DNA of 64,000 bases from Fibrisoma limi BUZ 3 (GCF_000296815.2 NZ_CAIT01000006.1:502777-566776), one strand, 5' to 3'; positions 16,390-25,359 are shown, numbered from the stretch's first letter. Notes: generated from the sequence alone by a model not told the origin. Numbers and translations: made by a program.

Positions 16390-17412
16390 ATGAGACCCTT
16401 TCGATTCACTAACGCTAAAGACGCGTCCTCGGCCGTGCAGGGCCTGACGAGCAACCCCAATGCCCGGTTTCTGGCCGGGGGAACCAACCTGCTCGATCTG
16501 ATGAAGGAGGATGTTGAGCGGCCGGACGAGCTGATCGACATCACCCGGCTACCGCTTACCCAGATTAAAGCCATTACGTCCGGCCCCAACCAGGGCGGCC
16601 TTTCGATCGGTGGTCTGGGCCGGAACGCCGATGCGGCCAATCACCCACTGGTCCGGCAGAACTACCCGCTGCTGACGCAGGCGATTCTGGCCGGCGCGTC
16701 GGGGCAGATTCGCAACATGGCGACCAACGGCGGCAACCTGCTGCAACGAACCCGCTGCCCGTATTTTTACGAGGTGTCGATGCCCTGCAATAAGCGCGAG
16801 CCGGACGGCCAGTCAGCCCGTAGTGGTTGTGGTGCCCTGGAAGGCATCAACCGGATGCACGCGATCTTCGGCTGGTCGGACAAGTGCGTGGCCGTTTATC
16901 CCTCCGATATGGCCATAGCCCTGGCTGCCCTCGAGGCTACCGTGAGGGTCAGGAAGGCCGATGGGCAGGAACGTAGCATTGCGTTTGCTGATTTCCACCG
17001 TCTCCCCGGCGATACACCCGAGAAAGACACCAACCTGAACCACGGCGAACTGATCACGGCCATTGAGCTGCCCAAAAACCGGTTCGCCGACCATTCTTAC
17101 TACCTGAAAGTACGCGACCGGTCATCGTACGCCTTTGCGCTGGTGTCGGTGGCGGCTGCGCTGGAGGTGAAGGAGAATCGGATCGTTCAGGCCCGGATCG
17201 CCATGGGCGGGGTGGCCCACAAACCCTGGCGGGCGCTGAAAGCCGAGCAACTGCTTGTCGGGAAAGAAGCCACCGAAGCGAATTTCAGACAGGCGGCCGA
17301 GGCCGAAATGGCCGATGCCCGGCCCCTGGCGCACAACAAATTCAAGGTTGAACTGGGTAACCGGAGCATTGTCCGGGCGTTGCAGATGGCCTTCAACGGT
17401 GGTAAAGCCTGA
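16390..17412 (+). CDS. Molybdenum hydroxylase FAD-binding subunit (PaoB/YagS-like)
   Basis: This 340-residue subunit shows the FAD-binding pattern of the xanthine dehydrogenase M subunit: RFLAGGTNLLDLM near residues 27-39 and ATNGGNLLQRTRC at 111-123. An inserted segment contains four cysteines, Cys123, Cys133, Cys147 and Cys166, in the place where the E. coli PaoB protein holds an extra [4Fe-4S] cluster; this distinguishes it from ordinary xanthine dehydrogenase FAD subunits. The C-terminal domain (SYAFALVSVAAAL, RIAMGGVAHKPWRA) is complete. Middle gene of the operon; the large subunit starts 18 bp downstream. Confidence 0.93.
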   Translation: MRPFRFTNAKDASSAVQGLTSNPNARFLAGGTNLLDLMKEDVERPDELIDITRLPLTQIKAITSGPNQGGLSIGGLGRNADAANHPLVRQNYPLLTQAILAGASGQIRNMATNGGNLLQRTRCPYFYEVSMPCNKREPDGQSARSGCGALEGINRMHAIFGWSDKCVAVYPSDMAIALAALEATVRVRKADGQERSIAFADFHRLPGDTPEKDTNLNHGELITAIELPKNRFADHSYYLKVRDRSSYAFALVSVAAALEVKENRIVQARIAMGGVAHKPWRALKAEQLLVGKEATEANFRQAAEAEMADARPLAHNKFKVELGNRSIVRALQMAFNGGKA

Positions 17413-17430
17413 TCGTTAGCTAACTATCCC

Positions 17431-19551
17431 ATGAACGATAACAACAAGGTAACCGGCACACCCGTGAGCCGCATCGACGGTATTCTGAAGGTGACGGGCA
17501 AAGCAGATTATTCGACCGACCATCCGGTTAAGAACGTCGCGTACGGCATTCTGTTCAAAAGCACCATTGCCGCCGGAACGATCAAGGACATCGACACCGC
17601 CGACGCTGAAAAAGCGCCCGGTGTGCTGGCCGTCATCACCCACAAGAACGCGCCGAAGCTGAACGTAAGAGGTGGTCTTCGCGGAGGAGCGATGCTGCAA
17701 AGTCCGGCCGTTGATTTTTTCGGGCAGCACATTGGTATCATCGTCGCCGAGTCGTTTGAGCAGGCCCGCCATGCGTCGCGGCTGATTAAGGTAACGTACG
17801 ATGAGGCACCGGCTAAGGTCGATTTCGACAAACTGGCCAACGACGCGGTACGACCAAAAGACAAGGAAGACGAAAAACGGGGCGACGCGAAAGCGGCACT
17901 CAGCACGGCCGAGTATAAAATCGAGGAGGTCTACGCTACGCCGATTGAGCACCACCACCCGCTGGAACCCCATGCCACCATTGCCGAATGGAACGGGGAT
18001 AAGCTGACGTTGTATAACAGTTCCCAGATCGTCAACGGAGCTCAGCAGGCAACGGCGGCAACGCTCAACATCAAACCGGAAAATGTCCGGATCGTTTCGC
18101 CGTACATCGGGGGCGGTTTCGGCTCCAAAGGGGGGCAGTGGGCCAACCTGGTGCTGACCGCCGTGGCTGCCAGGATGGTGAACCGCCCGGTCAAGCTGGC
18201 CCTGACGCGTCAGCAGATGGTCAATTCAGTCGGGCTGCGGCAGCGGAATTTGCAGAAGGTCAGTCTGGCGGCTACCAAAGACGGCAAACTGACCGCCCTG
18301 GCGCATGAGATTACGACCCACAGCGCCATCAAAGACGAGTTTGTGGAACCGTGTGGCGACTGCTCGAAGCTCATGTACGATACGCCCAACTCGCTCATTA
18401 CGTACCGGGTGGTGCCGATGAACCTGATCCTGCCGACCTACACGCGTGGCCCGGGGAAGTCAACCGGCAGCTTTGCGCTCGAATCGGCCATGGACGAGCT
18501 GGCGTACAAACTGAAGATGGACCCAATCGAGTTTCGGATCAAAAACGAACCCGAGCGCGATCCGTCGAACGGTAAACCCTGGTCGTCGCGGGCAACGGTA
18601 CAATGCCTGCGGGAAGGGGCCAAAGCGTTTGGTTGGGAGAAGCGGAAGCCGGAGCCCCGCCAGCAGCGGGAAGGCGACTACCTGATTGGCTACGGCGTAG
18701 CCTGCGGTACGTATCCGGTGCACCAACGGCCGAGTTCAGCCCTGGTGAAGCTGAAGCGGGAAGGCAGCAACGTAACGGCAACGATTGAACTGGCCGCTGC
18801 CGACCTGGGGACGGGCACGTACACGATACTGGCCCAGACGGCCGCCGATGCGCTGGATCTTCCCATTGGCAACGTAACCGTCCGGATCGGGGATTCCACC
18901 TTGCCCCCGGCCGCGGGGTCGGTGGGGTCGGTCGGTGCAATCAGTTACGCCAACGTAGTGAATGATGCCTGCATCAAGATCACGGATGAGTTGATTGCGC
19001 GATCGGGGAAACAGTATTTCGCCCGGCCGACCGCGTCGCAGGTGATGATTGCCGAACGGATTGATACGTTCCAGGCCCGGGCGGATTCCAAAGCACCGGA
19101 GGGAGCGGACGAGTATTCATCGCACAGCTTCAACGCGAATTTTGCCGAGGTACGGGTCAACGCGTCGACGGGGATGGTAAGGGTGTCCCGCTTTCTGGCC
19201 GTGACGGGGGCAGGCAACATTCTGAACCCAAAAACGGCCCGGTCGCAGATCATCGGTGGCAATGTGTGGGGCATCGGCATGGCCCTGACGGAAGAGTCGG
19301 TGGTGGACCCGCGCTGGGGTAATTTCGTGACGCGTTCACTGGGCGATTATCACGTACCGGCCAACCTCGACATTGGCAACATGGAGGTCATCTTCGTTCG
19401 GGAAAACGACACTATCTCCAACAAAATGGGCGTGAAGGGCATCGGCGAAGTGGGCATTGTGGGGGTAGCTGCGGCCGTCGCCAACGCCGTCTTCAACGCC
19501 ACCGGCAAACGCGTCCGCGAACTGCCCATAACGCCTGATAAGCTGCTGTAA
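17431..19551 (+). CDS. Molybdenum hydroxylase molybdopterin-binding subunit (PaoC/YagR-like)
   Basis: The 706-residue large subunit begins TGTPVSRIDGILKVTGKADY, the usual start of the aldehyde oxidase a/b hammerhead domain. Molybdopterin-binding motifs follow (GGGFGSKGG, TRGPGKSTGSFALES, ADLGTGTYT), and GVKGIGEVG near the C-terminus supplies the catalytic Glu673. It lacks its own export signal, so it would hitchhike on the Tat signal of the small subunit. The complex probably oxidises aldehydes or N-heterocycles by hydroxylation at the Mo centre. No cofactor-maturation chaperone (XdhC/PaoD) is visible in the window, so it would be encoded elsewhere. Confidence 0.93.
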   Translation: MNDNNKVTGTPVSRIDGILKVTGKADYSTDHPVKNVAYGILFKSTIAAGTIKDIDTADAEKAPGVLAVITHKNAPKLNVRGGLRGGAMLQSPAVDFFGQHIGIIVAESFEQARHASRLIKVTYDEAPAKVDFDKLANDAVRPKDKEDEKRGDAKAALSTAEYKIEEVYATPIEHHHPLEPHATIAEWNGDKLTLYNSSQIVNGAQQATAATLNIKPENVRIVSPYIGGGFGSKGGQWANLVLTAVAARMVNRPVKLALTRQQMVNSVGLRQRNLQKVSLAATKDGKLTALAHEITTHSAIKDEFVEPCGDCSKLMYDTPNSLITYRVVPMNLILPTYTRGPGKSTGSFALESAMDELAYKLKMDPIEFRIKNEPERDPSNGKPWSSRATVQCLREGAKAFGWEKRKPEPRQQREGDYLIGYGVACGTYPVHQRPSSALVKLKREGSNVTATIELAAADLGTGTYTILAQTAADALDLPIGNVTVRIGDSTLPPAAGSVGSVGAISYANVVNDACIKITDELIARSGKQYFARPTASQVMIAERIDTFQARADSKAPEGADEYSSHSFNANFAEVRVNASTGMVRVSRFLAVTGAGNILNPKTARSQIIGGNVWGIGMALTEESVVDPRWGNFVTRSLGDYHVPANLDIGNMEVIFVRENDTISNKMGVKGIGEVGIVGVAAAVANAVFNATGKRVRELPITPDKLL

Positions 19552-19561
19552 CGTAGTAACT

Positions 19562-19675
19562 ACCGTGAATTATAGAAAAACAGTGAGTCGTACGGACCGG
19601 TTTCTGTCATCCCTCCTGGCATCGGGATGACAGAAAAGCTCATTTGACGCTACGGAAATAGCCACAATTCACGGT
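19562..19675. repeat. Nested inverted repeat sharing the TGTCATCCC core
   Basis: Outer arms ACCGTGAATT (19562-19571) and AATTCACGGT (19666-19675) enclose an inner hairpin TTTCTGTCATCCC (19601-19613) with GGGATGACAGAAA (19624-19636). The inner core TGTCATCCC/GGGATGACA is shared with the long repeat at 4849-4938. The whole element is about 114 bp, non-coding and bounded by a terminal inverted repeat. Confidence 0.65.
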
Positions 19676-19690
19676 CAAACCAATAACAGT

Positions 19691-19730
19691 AATCCCCGCC
19701 TGAACGATTCACACCGGCTCGGCGGGGATT
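19691..19730 (+). terminator. Hairpin downstream of the molybdenum hydroxylase operon
   Basis: AATCCCCGCC (19691-19700) pairs with GGCGGGGATT (19721-19730), then GTGTTCTGTT. The stem is strong but the U-tail is weak. Together with the nested repeat it likely ends the Mo operon. The remaining 19731-19935 has no gene and should hold the promoter of the cytochrome-PQQ gene. Confidence 0.55.
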
Positions 19731-19935
19731 GTGTTCTGTTACCCTGCCTAGGCATTCAAGGCGTTTCGACCCTTCGTTTATCGGCCATTAGTCGTAATTC
19801 GCTCCTACTGATCGGGCATTCGTCATAAAACCAGCGGGTTTGCTTGCCGGGCTACTTACCTTTATTCCGTGTATGGATAGCGTGCGGAGCCGTACGCTGG
19901 CACCTCCGTAGTTCCTCTAACCAAACTTCTTCTCC

Positions 19936-21792
19936 ATGATAAAACTGGTCCTTCCCTCAGCTCGATCATCCCGGCCTCGCCAGTATGCATTGATGCTCTC
20001 CCTGGCTGCCGGTTCAATGACCATCAGCTTCGGGCAGCAAGCGTCCATCTGGTCGGGACAGGAGTTATACAAGGCGACCTGCGACAACTGCCATAAGGCC
20101 GATGCGGGTGTAAAAGCACCGGGCTATCTGGTTCTGGCTCAAATGCCGCCCCGGGCCATCCTGGCGGCACTCGAAACGGGCAAGATGCGGGAGCAGGCCA
20201 AAGACCTGACCACCGATCAGAAGAAGGCCATCGTGCGCTACCTGACGGGTAAGGTCGTAACCGAAACGGCGCTGCCCCAGGAAGCCTATACGCCGTTCAG
20301 CCTGCCGTCGGGTAAGGGCCTGGTGCATCATTCGGGTTGGGGTGGCAATCTGGAAGGCACGGGCTTCCGGTCGGCAGAGCAGGCGGGTATATCGGCCGCC
20401 ACGGTCGGTAAGCTCAAACTGAAATGGGCGTTTGCCATCCCGGAAGCGAATCAGGTACGTAGCAAACCCGCCATCGTGGGCGACTGGCTCATCCTGGGCA
20501 CACAGTTCGGCGATGTGTATTGTCTTAACAAAACGACCGGTAAAATCGGCTGGCAGTTCGCGGCTAAAGCGGCCATCCGGGGGGCGATCTCCGTGGTGGA
20601 GCAGGGCAACACCCTGCACACTTACTTCGCCGACAACAGCACCAACGTATACGCGCTCGACGTTCGGACCGGTAAACTACTCTGGGAGAACAAGTCCGGC
20701 CAGCATCCGCAGTCGGGTGTAACGGGTTCGGTGGCTGTTTATAACAACCGGGTGTACGTACCGATCACGTCCATTGAAGTCGCATCGGTGCTGGACCCGG
20801 CCTATCCGTGCTGCTCATCATCGGGCGAAATCGTGGTGCTGGATGCGCAGACCGGCAAGATCGTCTGGCGGCACCGGGTCATTCAGGAGGAGGCCAGGGA
20901 AGTTGGAAAACGCAAAGACGGCAAACCGTTCTACGGCCCGTCGGGGGCCATCGTGTGGAGCAGCCCTACGATCGATACGAAACGCGGGTTGCTGTACTAC
21001 GGAACCGGCGAGAACTACACCGCTCCTGCTACAACCAGCAGCGATGCCATTCAGGCGCTGGACCTCAAAACAGGTAAGCTGGTCTGGTCGTTTCAGGCCA
21101 CGAAAGATGATACCTGGAACATGTCCTGCCCCTACAGCCCGAACTGCCCCGAAAAAGCAGGACCCGATCATGATTTCGGCATGGCTCCGATTCTGGTTAA
21201 ACAGCCGGACGGAAGCGAAATGCTGGCGGTCGGGCAGAAATCCGGGTTTGTGTACGGCCTGTCGCCCGACAACGGGACGCTTATCTGGAAAACACGTATC
21301 GGCAAAGGCAGTGCGCTGGGCGGCATTCACTGGGGAATGGCTACCGACGGCAAACGGGTGTACGCGGCTAATGCTGACAACAAATACGCCATGGACCCGA
21401 AAGTCGACTCGCTGATAAAACCCAGCCCCGGCCTGTACGCGCTGGAAGCCAGTACGGGAAAGGTCGTCTGGAAAGCGGCTGCGCCGGACTGCGAAGGGAA
21501 GGCCGGGTGCATTGAGGCCAATTCGGCGGCTCCGGTCGTTATGCCGGGCGTCGTATTTGCGGGCGGATTGGATGGCCACATCCGGGCGTACTCAACAGCG
21601 GACGGCACAATTCTTTGGGATTACAACACCATGAAAGACTACGAAACGGTGAATGGTGTTCCCGGTAAAGGGGGAGCGATTGACGGACCGTCGCCGGTGG
21701 TGGCCGATGGAATGCTGTTTGTCAACTCCGGCTACGGCATGTTTGGCGAAAAACCAGGCAACGTACTGCTGGCGTTCGAGATCGAAAAGTAG
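19936..21792 (+). CDS. Quinoprotein: cytochrome c domain fused to PQQ beta-propeller (PVA-dehydrogenase-like)
   Basis: The 618-residue secreted protein has an N-terminal hydrophobic signal, a class I cytochrome c domain with CDNCH (Cys49, Cys52, His53) and Met83 as a probable axial ligand, then an eight-bladed-propeller region of repeated LDxxTGKxxW motifs (YCLNKTTGKIGWQF, YALDVRTGKLLWEN, VVLDAQTGKIVWRH, QALDLKTGKLVWSF, YALEASTGKVVWKA). Adjacent cysteines in YPCCSSSGE may form the vicinal disulfide seen in quinohaemoprotein dehydrogenases. The order cytochrome-then-propeller matches polyvinyl-alcohol dehydrogenase (cytochrome) rather than methanol dehydrogenase. The real substrate could be another alcohol or sugar. 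Periplasmic electron donor to the respiratory chain. Confidence 0.87.
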   Translation: MIKLVLPSARSSRPRQYALMLSLAAGSMTISFGQQASIWSGQELYKATCDNCHKADAGVKAPGYLVLAQMPPRAILAALETGKMREQAKDLTTDQKKAIVRYLTGKVVTETALPQEAYTPFSLPSGKGLVHHSGWGGNLEGTGFRSAEQAGISAATVGKLKLKWAFAIPEANQVRSKPAIVGDWLILGTQFGDVYCLNKTTGKIGWQFAAKAAIRGAISVVEQGNTLHTYFADNSTNVYALDVRTGKLLWENKSGQHPQSGVTGSVAVYNNRVYVPITSIEVASVLDPAYPCCSSSGEIVVLDAQTGKIVWRHRVIQEEAREVGKRKDGKPFYGPSGAIVWSSPTIDTKRGLLYYGTGENYTAPATTSSDAIQALDLKTGKLVWSFQATKDDTWNMSCPYSPNCPEKAGPDHDFGMAPILVKQPDGSEMLAVGQKSGFVYGLSPDNGTLIWKTRIGKGSALGGIHWGMATDGKRVYAANADNKYAMDPKVDSLIKPSPGLYALEASTGKVVWKAAAPDCEGKAGCIEANSAAPVVMPGVVFAGGLDGHIRAYSTADGTILWDYNTMKDYETVNGVPGKGGAIDGPSPVVADGMLFVNSGYGMFGEKPGNVLLAFEIEK

Positions 21793-21795
21793 GGG

Positions 21796-21841
21796 AGAAG
21801 GCTCCTGTAAACTATGAAGATACAGTCCACAGGAGTCTTCT
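21796..21841. terminator. Hairpin between convergent genes
   Basis: AGAAGGCTCCTGT (21796-21808) pairs with ACAGGAGTCTTCT (21829-21841) with one G-T pair. A second weaker inverted repeat GGAACTGTT/AACAGTTCC lies at 21869-21877 and 21903-21911. They separate the quinoprotein gene (+) from the haloperoxidase (-). Confidence 0.5.
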
Positions 21842-21928
21842 AAAGGTAAGTCGTTCTTGTAAATCTGGGGAACTGTTTTTTAGCTTTGATGAAAGCGACT
21901 TGAACAGTTCCATGGAGTGCACGAACGT

Positions 21929-23239
21929 CTACCGGTTGAACTTCAGTTTCTGCGCTACGTTCTGCGCAACTACCTTTCCTTGATTCTTGCTTACATCACA
22001 GGTTTTCCGGTAATGAATGCCCCCGTACACCCGCGAGTTGCCAGCTTCAATTGCTGCTTCCTCGAAGGAGGTATACGAACGAGGACTGAAGCCTAATGCA
22101 TTGTAGGAATTGTCAGTGAATTTGTAAGTAGTCCCAAAAAACAACCCCAGTGTGTAGGCGGCAGAAGAAGACAGAATGGAATGGCCTGATGGGTATTCCG
22201 GGTGGTTCGGAGTAGGAATAAATGCGTTCCAGTCCGGCTTGTTCATTACCGTTCGAATGTAGGTGATAGGTCGCAGGCAATTGTAGAGATACTTCGATTT
22301 GAAGATACTAATGCTGGCTTCCGACATGGCAATACCTAACTGGGTAAACGCCACGGTTGCTACATCCAATGCGGGCTTTCGACTTAGTAGTATCTGGTTT
22401 AGAATTGAGTGCCAGTGACCACCCCCGTAGCTTTTGCCATCGGGGTTATCTGCCCAGAACAACGCAATCGCCTTCTGCTCAGCCGTCAGGTTCTGCGACA
22501 TATCATACACTTCTTTAGCCTGTGCATAGTAGGCCGAAGCCGGGTCTGTCGAATAGACAGTCGGCGCTCCCTGATCCGCACCCGTGTCGCTGCCACTGAC
22601 AATAGGACGCATCTTGCCCCAATGGGGTAGGGCGGCCGCAGCCAGGGCCGGGGGCGTCGGCACCCACAGTCCTGCGCCAACCGGTGGCGTATAGGGCGTG
22701 TTGACATCGTTGCCATCCGTTTTTGACCACTCGAAGATGGCAGCGGCTATCTGTTTGCCAAAAGCTGCCGAACGAGCCAGTTCGTCAACTGACCGGTCTT
22801 TCTGATATAGCACGGTATTCGCGGCCTCCAGGGAATCGATGGCAGCCTTGTTCGCGGCCGAGGTTGTCGGGTAAAAATTACGGCTCATGGCGGCTAACGC
22901 TGCGTTGGCACAGGCGGGCAGATAATAGCGTTCACCCGTGACCACAGTAGGCAAAGGCGGTAGCCCGTTCAGTTGCGGAGCAATGGACTGATAGCCCGAC
23001 AAGCCCGGCACGATGGCTTCGTAGAGCGCAATACCCGTGTAAGCAAACCGTCGTGTTGTAACAACGGGCGATGCCGGTGTGGTTTGGGTAAGCCTGAGCT
23101 GCATGGTCAACCACGAGGTGACGACATCGGAAGAATAAGCAACGGTATCGGGAGGCTGCGGTGTCTGGTGATCCTGGCAGGATATAACCAATAGGGCACA
23201 AGCCAACACACGCATGGAATGCATGACGGAGAAGTTCAT
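21929..23239 (-). CDS. Vanadium-dependent haloperoxidase/PAP2-like lipoprotein
   Basis: This 436-residue protein has a lipoprotein-type signal (ACALLVISC). The C-terminal half has the phosphatase/vanadate site motifs: HPEYPSGHSI with Ser351-Gly352-His353, and SRVYGGIHYR with Arg403 and His409. Vanadium haloperoxidases and type 2 phosphatidic acid phosphatases share this site. The length and lack of membrane helices favour the haloperoxidase group, which oxidises halides with hydrogen peroxide. The DUF3455 gene lies 40 bp upstream on the same strand, suggesting an operon. Whether it binds vanadate or acts as a phosphatase cannot be told here. Confidence 0.85.
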   Translation of the reverse strand: MNFSVMHSMRVLACALLVISCQDHQTPQPPDTVAYSSDVVTSWLTMQLRLTQTTPASPVVTTRRFAYTGIALYEAIVPGLSGYQSIAPQLNGLPPLPTVVTGERYYLPACANAALAAMSRNFYPTTSAANKAAIDSLEAANTVLYQKDRSVDELARSAAFGKQIAAAIFEWSKTDGNDVNTPYTPPVGAGLWVPTPPALAAAALPHWGKMRPIVSGSDTGADQGAPTVYSTDPASAYYAQAKEVYDMSQNLTAEQKAIALFWADNPDGKSYGGGHWHSILNQILLSRKPALDVATVAFTQLGIAMSEASISIFKSKYLYNCLRPITYIRTVMNKPDWNAFIPTPNHPEYPSGHSILSSSAAYTLGLFFGTTYKFTDNSYNALGFSPRSYTSFEEAAIEAGNSRVYGGIHYRKTCDVSKNQGKVVAQNVAQKLKFNR

Positions 23240-23279
23240 GATGTTGATTGATTGTAGAATAAAATGGAAGTACTTGGTA

Positions 23280-23897
23280 TCAGGGATTCATTTTAGAAAA
23301 TCGATATACTGTCGTGTAGGGAACATCAACGGTTGCAGTTGCTGAGGCCGGCGGGGTGGCGGGTGCTTTCCCGCCCCTGGTGGCAATGCGCTGGATATAA
23401 TCTACATCCTGAAAAATACCGGTAGGTGTTATCCCTGATTTAGGCATCAGCAATAGCCAGTCGATACTATTCGGGTCTTGGCTTGCGGTTTTGGGCGGGG
23501 AATAAGGTTGTCCCACAATTAGCGCGTTTGAACCAGTTAACTGCCAGGACGGGCCCGCAAAATGCGTTCCCACGTTGGCGTTTGTGGCATCGTACAGATC
23601 GGCTTCGGGTGCCACAAATACCCATTCATACGTAACCGGATTACTGTCTGCTTTTTCCCGGGCCTTGTATTTCTGCACGCCCCTGGCATAATACGTTGCT
23701 ACTCGACTGGTCCCACTGGGCACATTCGACGGAAGTGCTACCTGAGCCGGAATGGTCAGTTGTTCGCTAGCCGCGATGTGGTGAGAAGGTAACGAGGTAT
23801 CGGGTTCCGGATGATCCGTGCAGGCGACCATCAAGGCTGCCAGTATCATACCGATGCTGAAGAAACGCTTGAGTGACTGGTACTGGTAAATAGTCAT
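23280..23897 (-). CDS. DUF3455 family lipoprotein
   Basis: The 205-residue product has an N-terminal lipobox-like segment (LAALMVACTD). The rest fits DUF3455: ARGVQKYKAR, WVFVAPEADLYDATNANVGTHFAGPSWQL, and WLLLMPKSGITPTGIFQDVDYIQRIATRGG. Family members are small secreted proteins of unknown biochemical role, common in Proteobacteria and fungi. It is upstream of the haloperoxidase in the same direction with a 40 bp gap. Annotated function should stay unknown. Confidence 0.82.
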   Translation of the reverse strand: MTIYQYQSLKRFFSIGMILAALMVACTDHPEPDTSLPSHHIAASEQLTIPAQVALPSNVPSGTSRVATYYARGVQKYKAREKADSNPVTYEWVFVAPEADLYDATNANVGTHFAGPSWQLTGSNALIVGQPYSPPKTASQDPNSIDWLLLMPKSGITPTGIFQDVDYIQRIATRGGKAPATPPASATATVDVPYTTVYRFSKMNP

Positions 23898-24011
23898 TTT
23901 TGTACTGTGTCAAGATTGAAGAGAAAGGTTGCGGGCGTCGGGAGGCTTGCCTGACGCCAGTGTGGGGCCGGTTAACCGGAAGGCTATCCCGGCTGGCACA
24001 TCAAGATGCTA

Positions 24012-24054
24012 AGAGAAGCTACTCCGTTGCTGTCAACGACAGAATAGCTTCTCT
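24012..24054. terminator. Stem-loop at the 3' end of the methyltransferase gene
   Basis: AGAGAAGCTA (24012-24021) pairs with TAGCTTCTCT (24045-24054), 8 bp past the methyltransferase stop on the minus strand. There is no T-run, as is common for Bacteroidota terminators. Confidence 0.5.
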
Positions 24055-24061
24055 ACGACAG

Positions 24062-24874
24062 TTAGCGTAGCACGGTCACCCGTAGGTAGGTAGCTGGAAT
24101 GCGGGTTGCATTCGCGTCCGTGCTTTGATTCTGACTGGCGAACAAGTCCTCTAACTCGCGCTGCAATTTCTGGGCTTTCCCGTTCTTTTCGGCGGCTTCA
24201 AACGCGTTCATGGTGGGGCCGTAGTAATTTTTGAAACGCGCCAGAAAATCAGCCGGCGGGAATGGCGCCTGGAACGTGTACGTAGCGCGTTCGAAGGAGA
24301 TATTCTCCTGGGGGACGCCGGCCTGGCCGAACCGTTCGATCACGTGGCTCTCCACACCCCACAGCATTGGGCTGATAAAGCCTTCCGGTGGGGGCGGAGT
24401 GTAGGCTGAACTGATGCGCAGGATCTGGGCGACTAAAGTAGGGTCACCCGGAATCCAATTACCCATCACAATCCGGCCGCCCGGACGAGTGACCCGCACC
24501 ATTTCCTTGGCTACCTCCACTGGTTTGGGAGCGAACATGGCCCCGAAGATGCTGACGACCAGGTCAAACGTTTGGTCGTTTAACGCACTCAAATCGGTGG
24601 CGTCTCCTTGCTGAAATGTGCAATTGGTCAGTCCTTCGCTTTGGGCCCGTTTGTTCCCGGCGTCCACCAGATTCTGGGCGATATCGACGCCTAAAACCTG
24701 GGCACCAGCTTTGGCGGCTGGAATGGCGGTAGTGCCGTCTCCGCAGCCAAGATCAAGGACATTCAGTCTTTTTGTGATACCAAGTTGAGCGATCAAAGCG
24801 GTACCGCTTTGCCGCATCGTTTCAGCCAGGCGCGTAAAGTCGCCTTTTTCCCATAATGCTTGATTTGCGTTCAT
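24062..24874 (-). CDS. Class I SAM-dependent methyltransferase
   Basis: The ATG at 24874 gives 270 residues beginning MNANQALWEKGDFT; the extension to 24910 lacks similarity to the family. Motif I is VLDLGCGDGTTAIP (about residues 38-51), followed by VLGVDIAQNLVD, then DATDLSALNDQTFDLVVSIFGAMF and VRVTRPGGRIVMGNW, typical of UbiE/ubiquinone-type methyltransferases. The C-terminal ~100 residues (ISFERATYTFQAPFPPADFLARFKNYYGPT) match a group often found beside two-component or stress genes. Substrate unknown; cytoplasmic. Confidence 0.88.
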   Translation of the reverse strand: MNANQALWEKGDFTRLAETMRQSGTALIAQLGITKRLNVLDLGCGDGTTAIPAAKAGAQVLGVDIAQNLVDAGNKRAQSEGLTNCTFQQGDATDLSALNDQTFDLVVSIFGAMFAPKPVEVAKEMVRVTRPGGRIVMGNWIPGDPTLVAQILRISSAYTPPPPEGFISPMLWGVESHVIERFGQAGVPQENISFERATYTFQAPFPPADFLARFKNYYGPTMNAFEAAEKNGKAQKLQRELEDLFASQNQSTDANATRIPATYLRVTVLR

Positions 24875-25114
24875 TTTTGTTGTTTTAAAGAATTCAACAT
24901 TGACATTCACGATACTGATTTTTCGAATGTACGGAGTCGTCAGGGATGCTTTCTCGACCCCATAACAGCCTTGAATGGCCCATACTTGTGCTGCTGTTCA
25001 GGAGATGAATCGGCAAACGTTCGAATGGGTGATCAATGGGCTTTGCTGCCCGGCTTCGTTAGCCAGGTCAGTTGCTGGTTTAGTTACCATATTGATTAGC
25101 TTGTTTTAAGAGGT

Positions 25115-25264
25115 CTATTGGAATGAACTCGTCAAGTCGTCCAGGATTTCGGCCCAGGAGATGTCAAACTGGTCGCCGATGAGGTCGAGGAAATCAAACG
25201 TGGTATACCGGAACAAGACTGCGGCACATAGCGTGGCCGGCAGAGAGAGTAGAAGCGTTTTCAT
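25115..25264 (-). CDS. Small hypothetical protein, 49 residues
   Basis: An ATG at 25264 opens a 49-codon frame ending at TAG 25115-25117. The product starts MKTLLLSLPATLCAAVLF (signal-like) and continues RYTTFDFLDLIGDQFDI, ending SWAEILDDLTSSFQ, an acidic amphipathic tail. It lies between a TonB-like gene (whose 3' end is 96 bp away) and the methyltransferase, all on the minus strand. No homologue family is recognised; base composition is similar to flanking genes. Confidence 0.4.
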   Translation of the reverse strand: MKTLLLSLPATLCAAVLFRYTTFDFLDLIGDQFDISWAEILDDLTSSFQ

Positions 25265-25359
25265 TTATTCAACAATTGCGCTGATCCATCATTGCAGCAG
25301 TCCGTCATACGGCGGATCACCTACGGTCGATAGATACGATACAAGCGGGGTGCGTGGAA

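Noticed and set aside
24975-25109. 44-codon plus-strand frame starting MAHTCAAVQEMNRQ
   Set aside because: It lies in the promoter gap of the methyltransferase and has Cys/Leu-rich content with no clear signal or family; chance frame is more likely.
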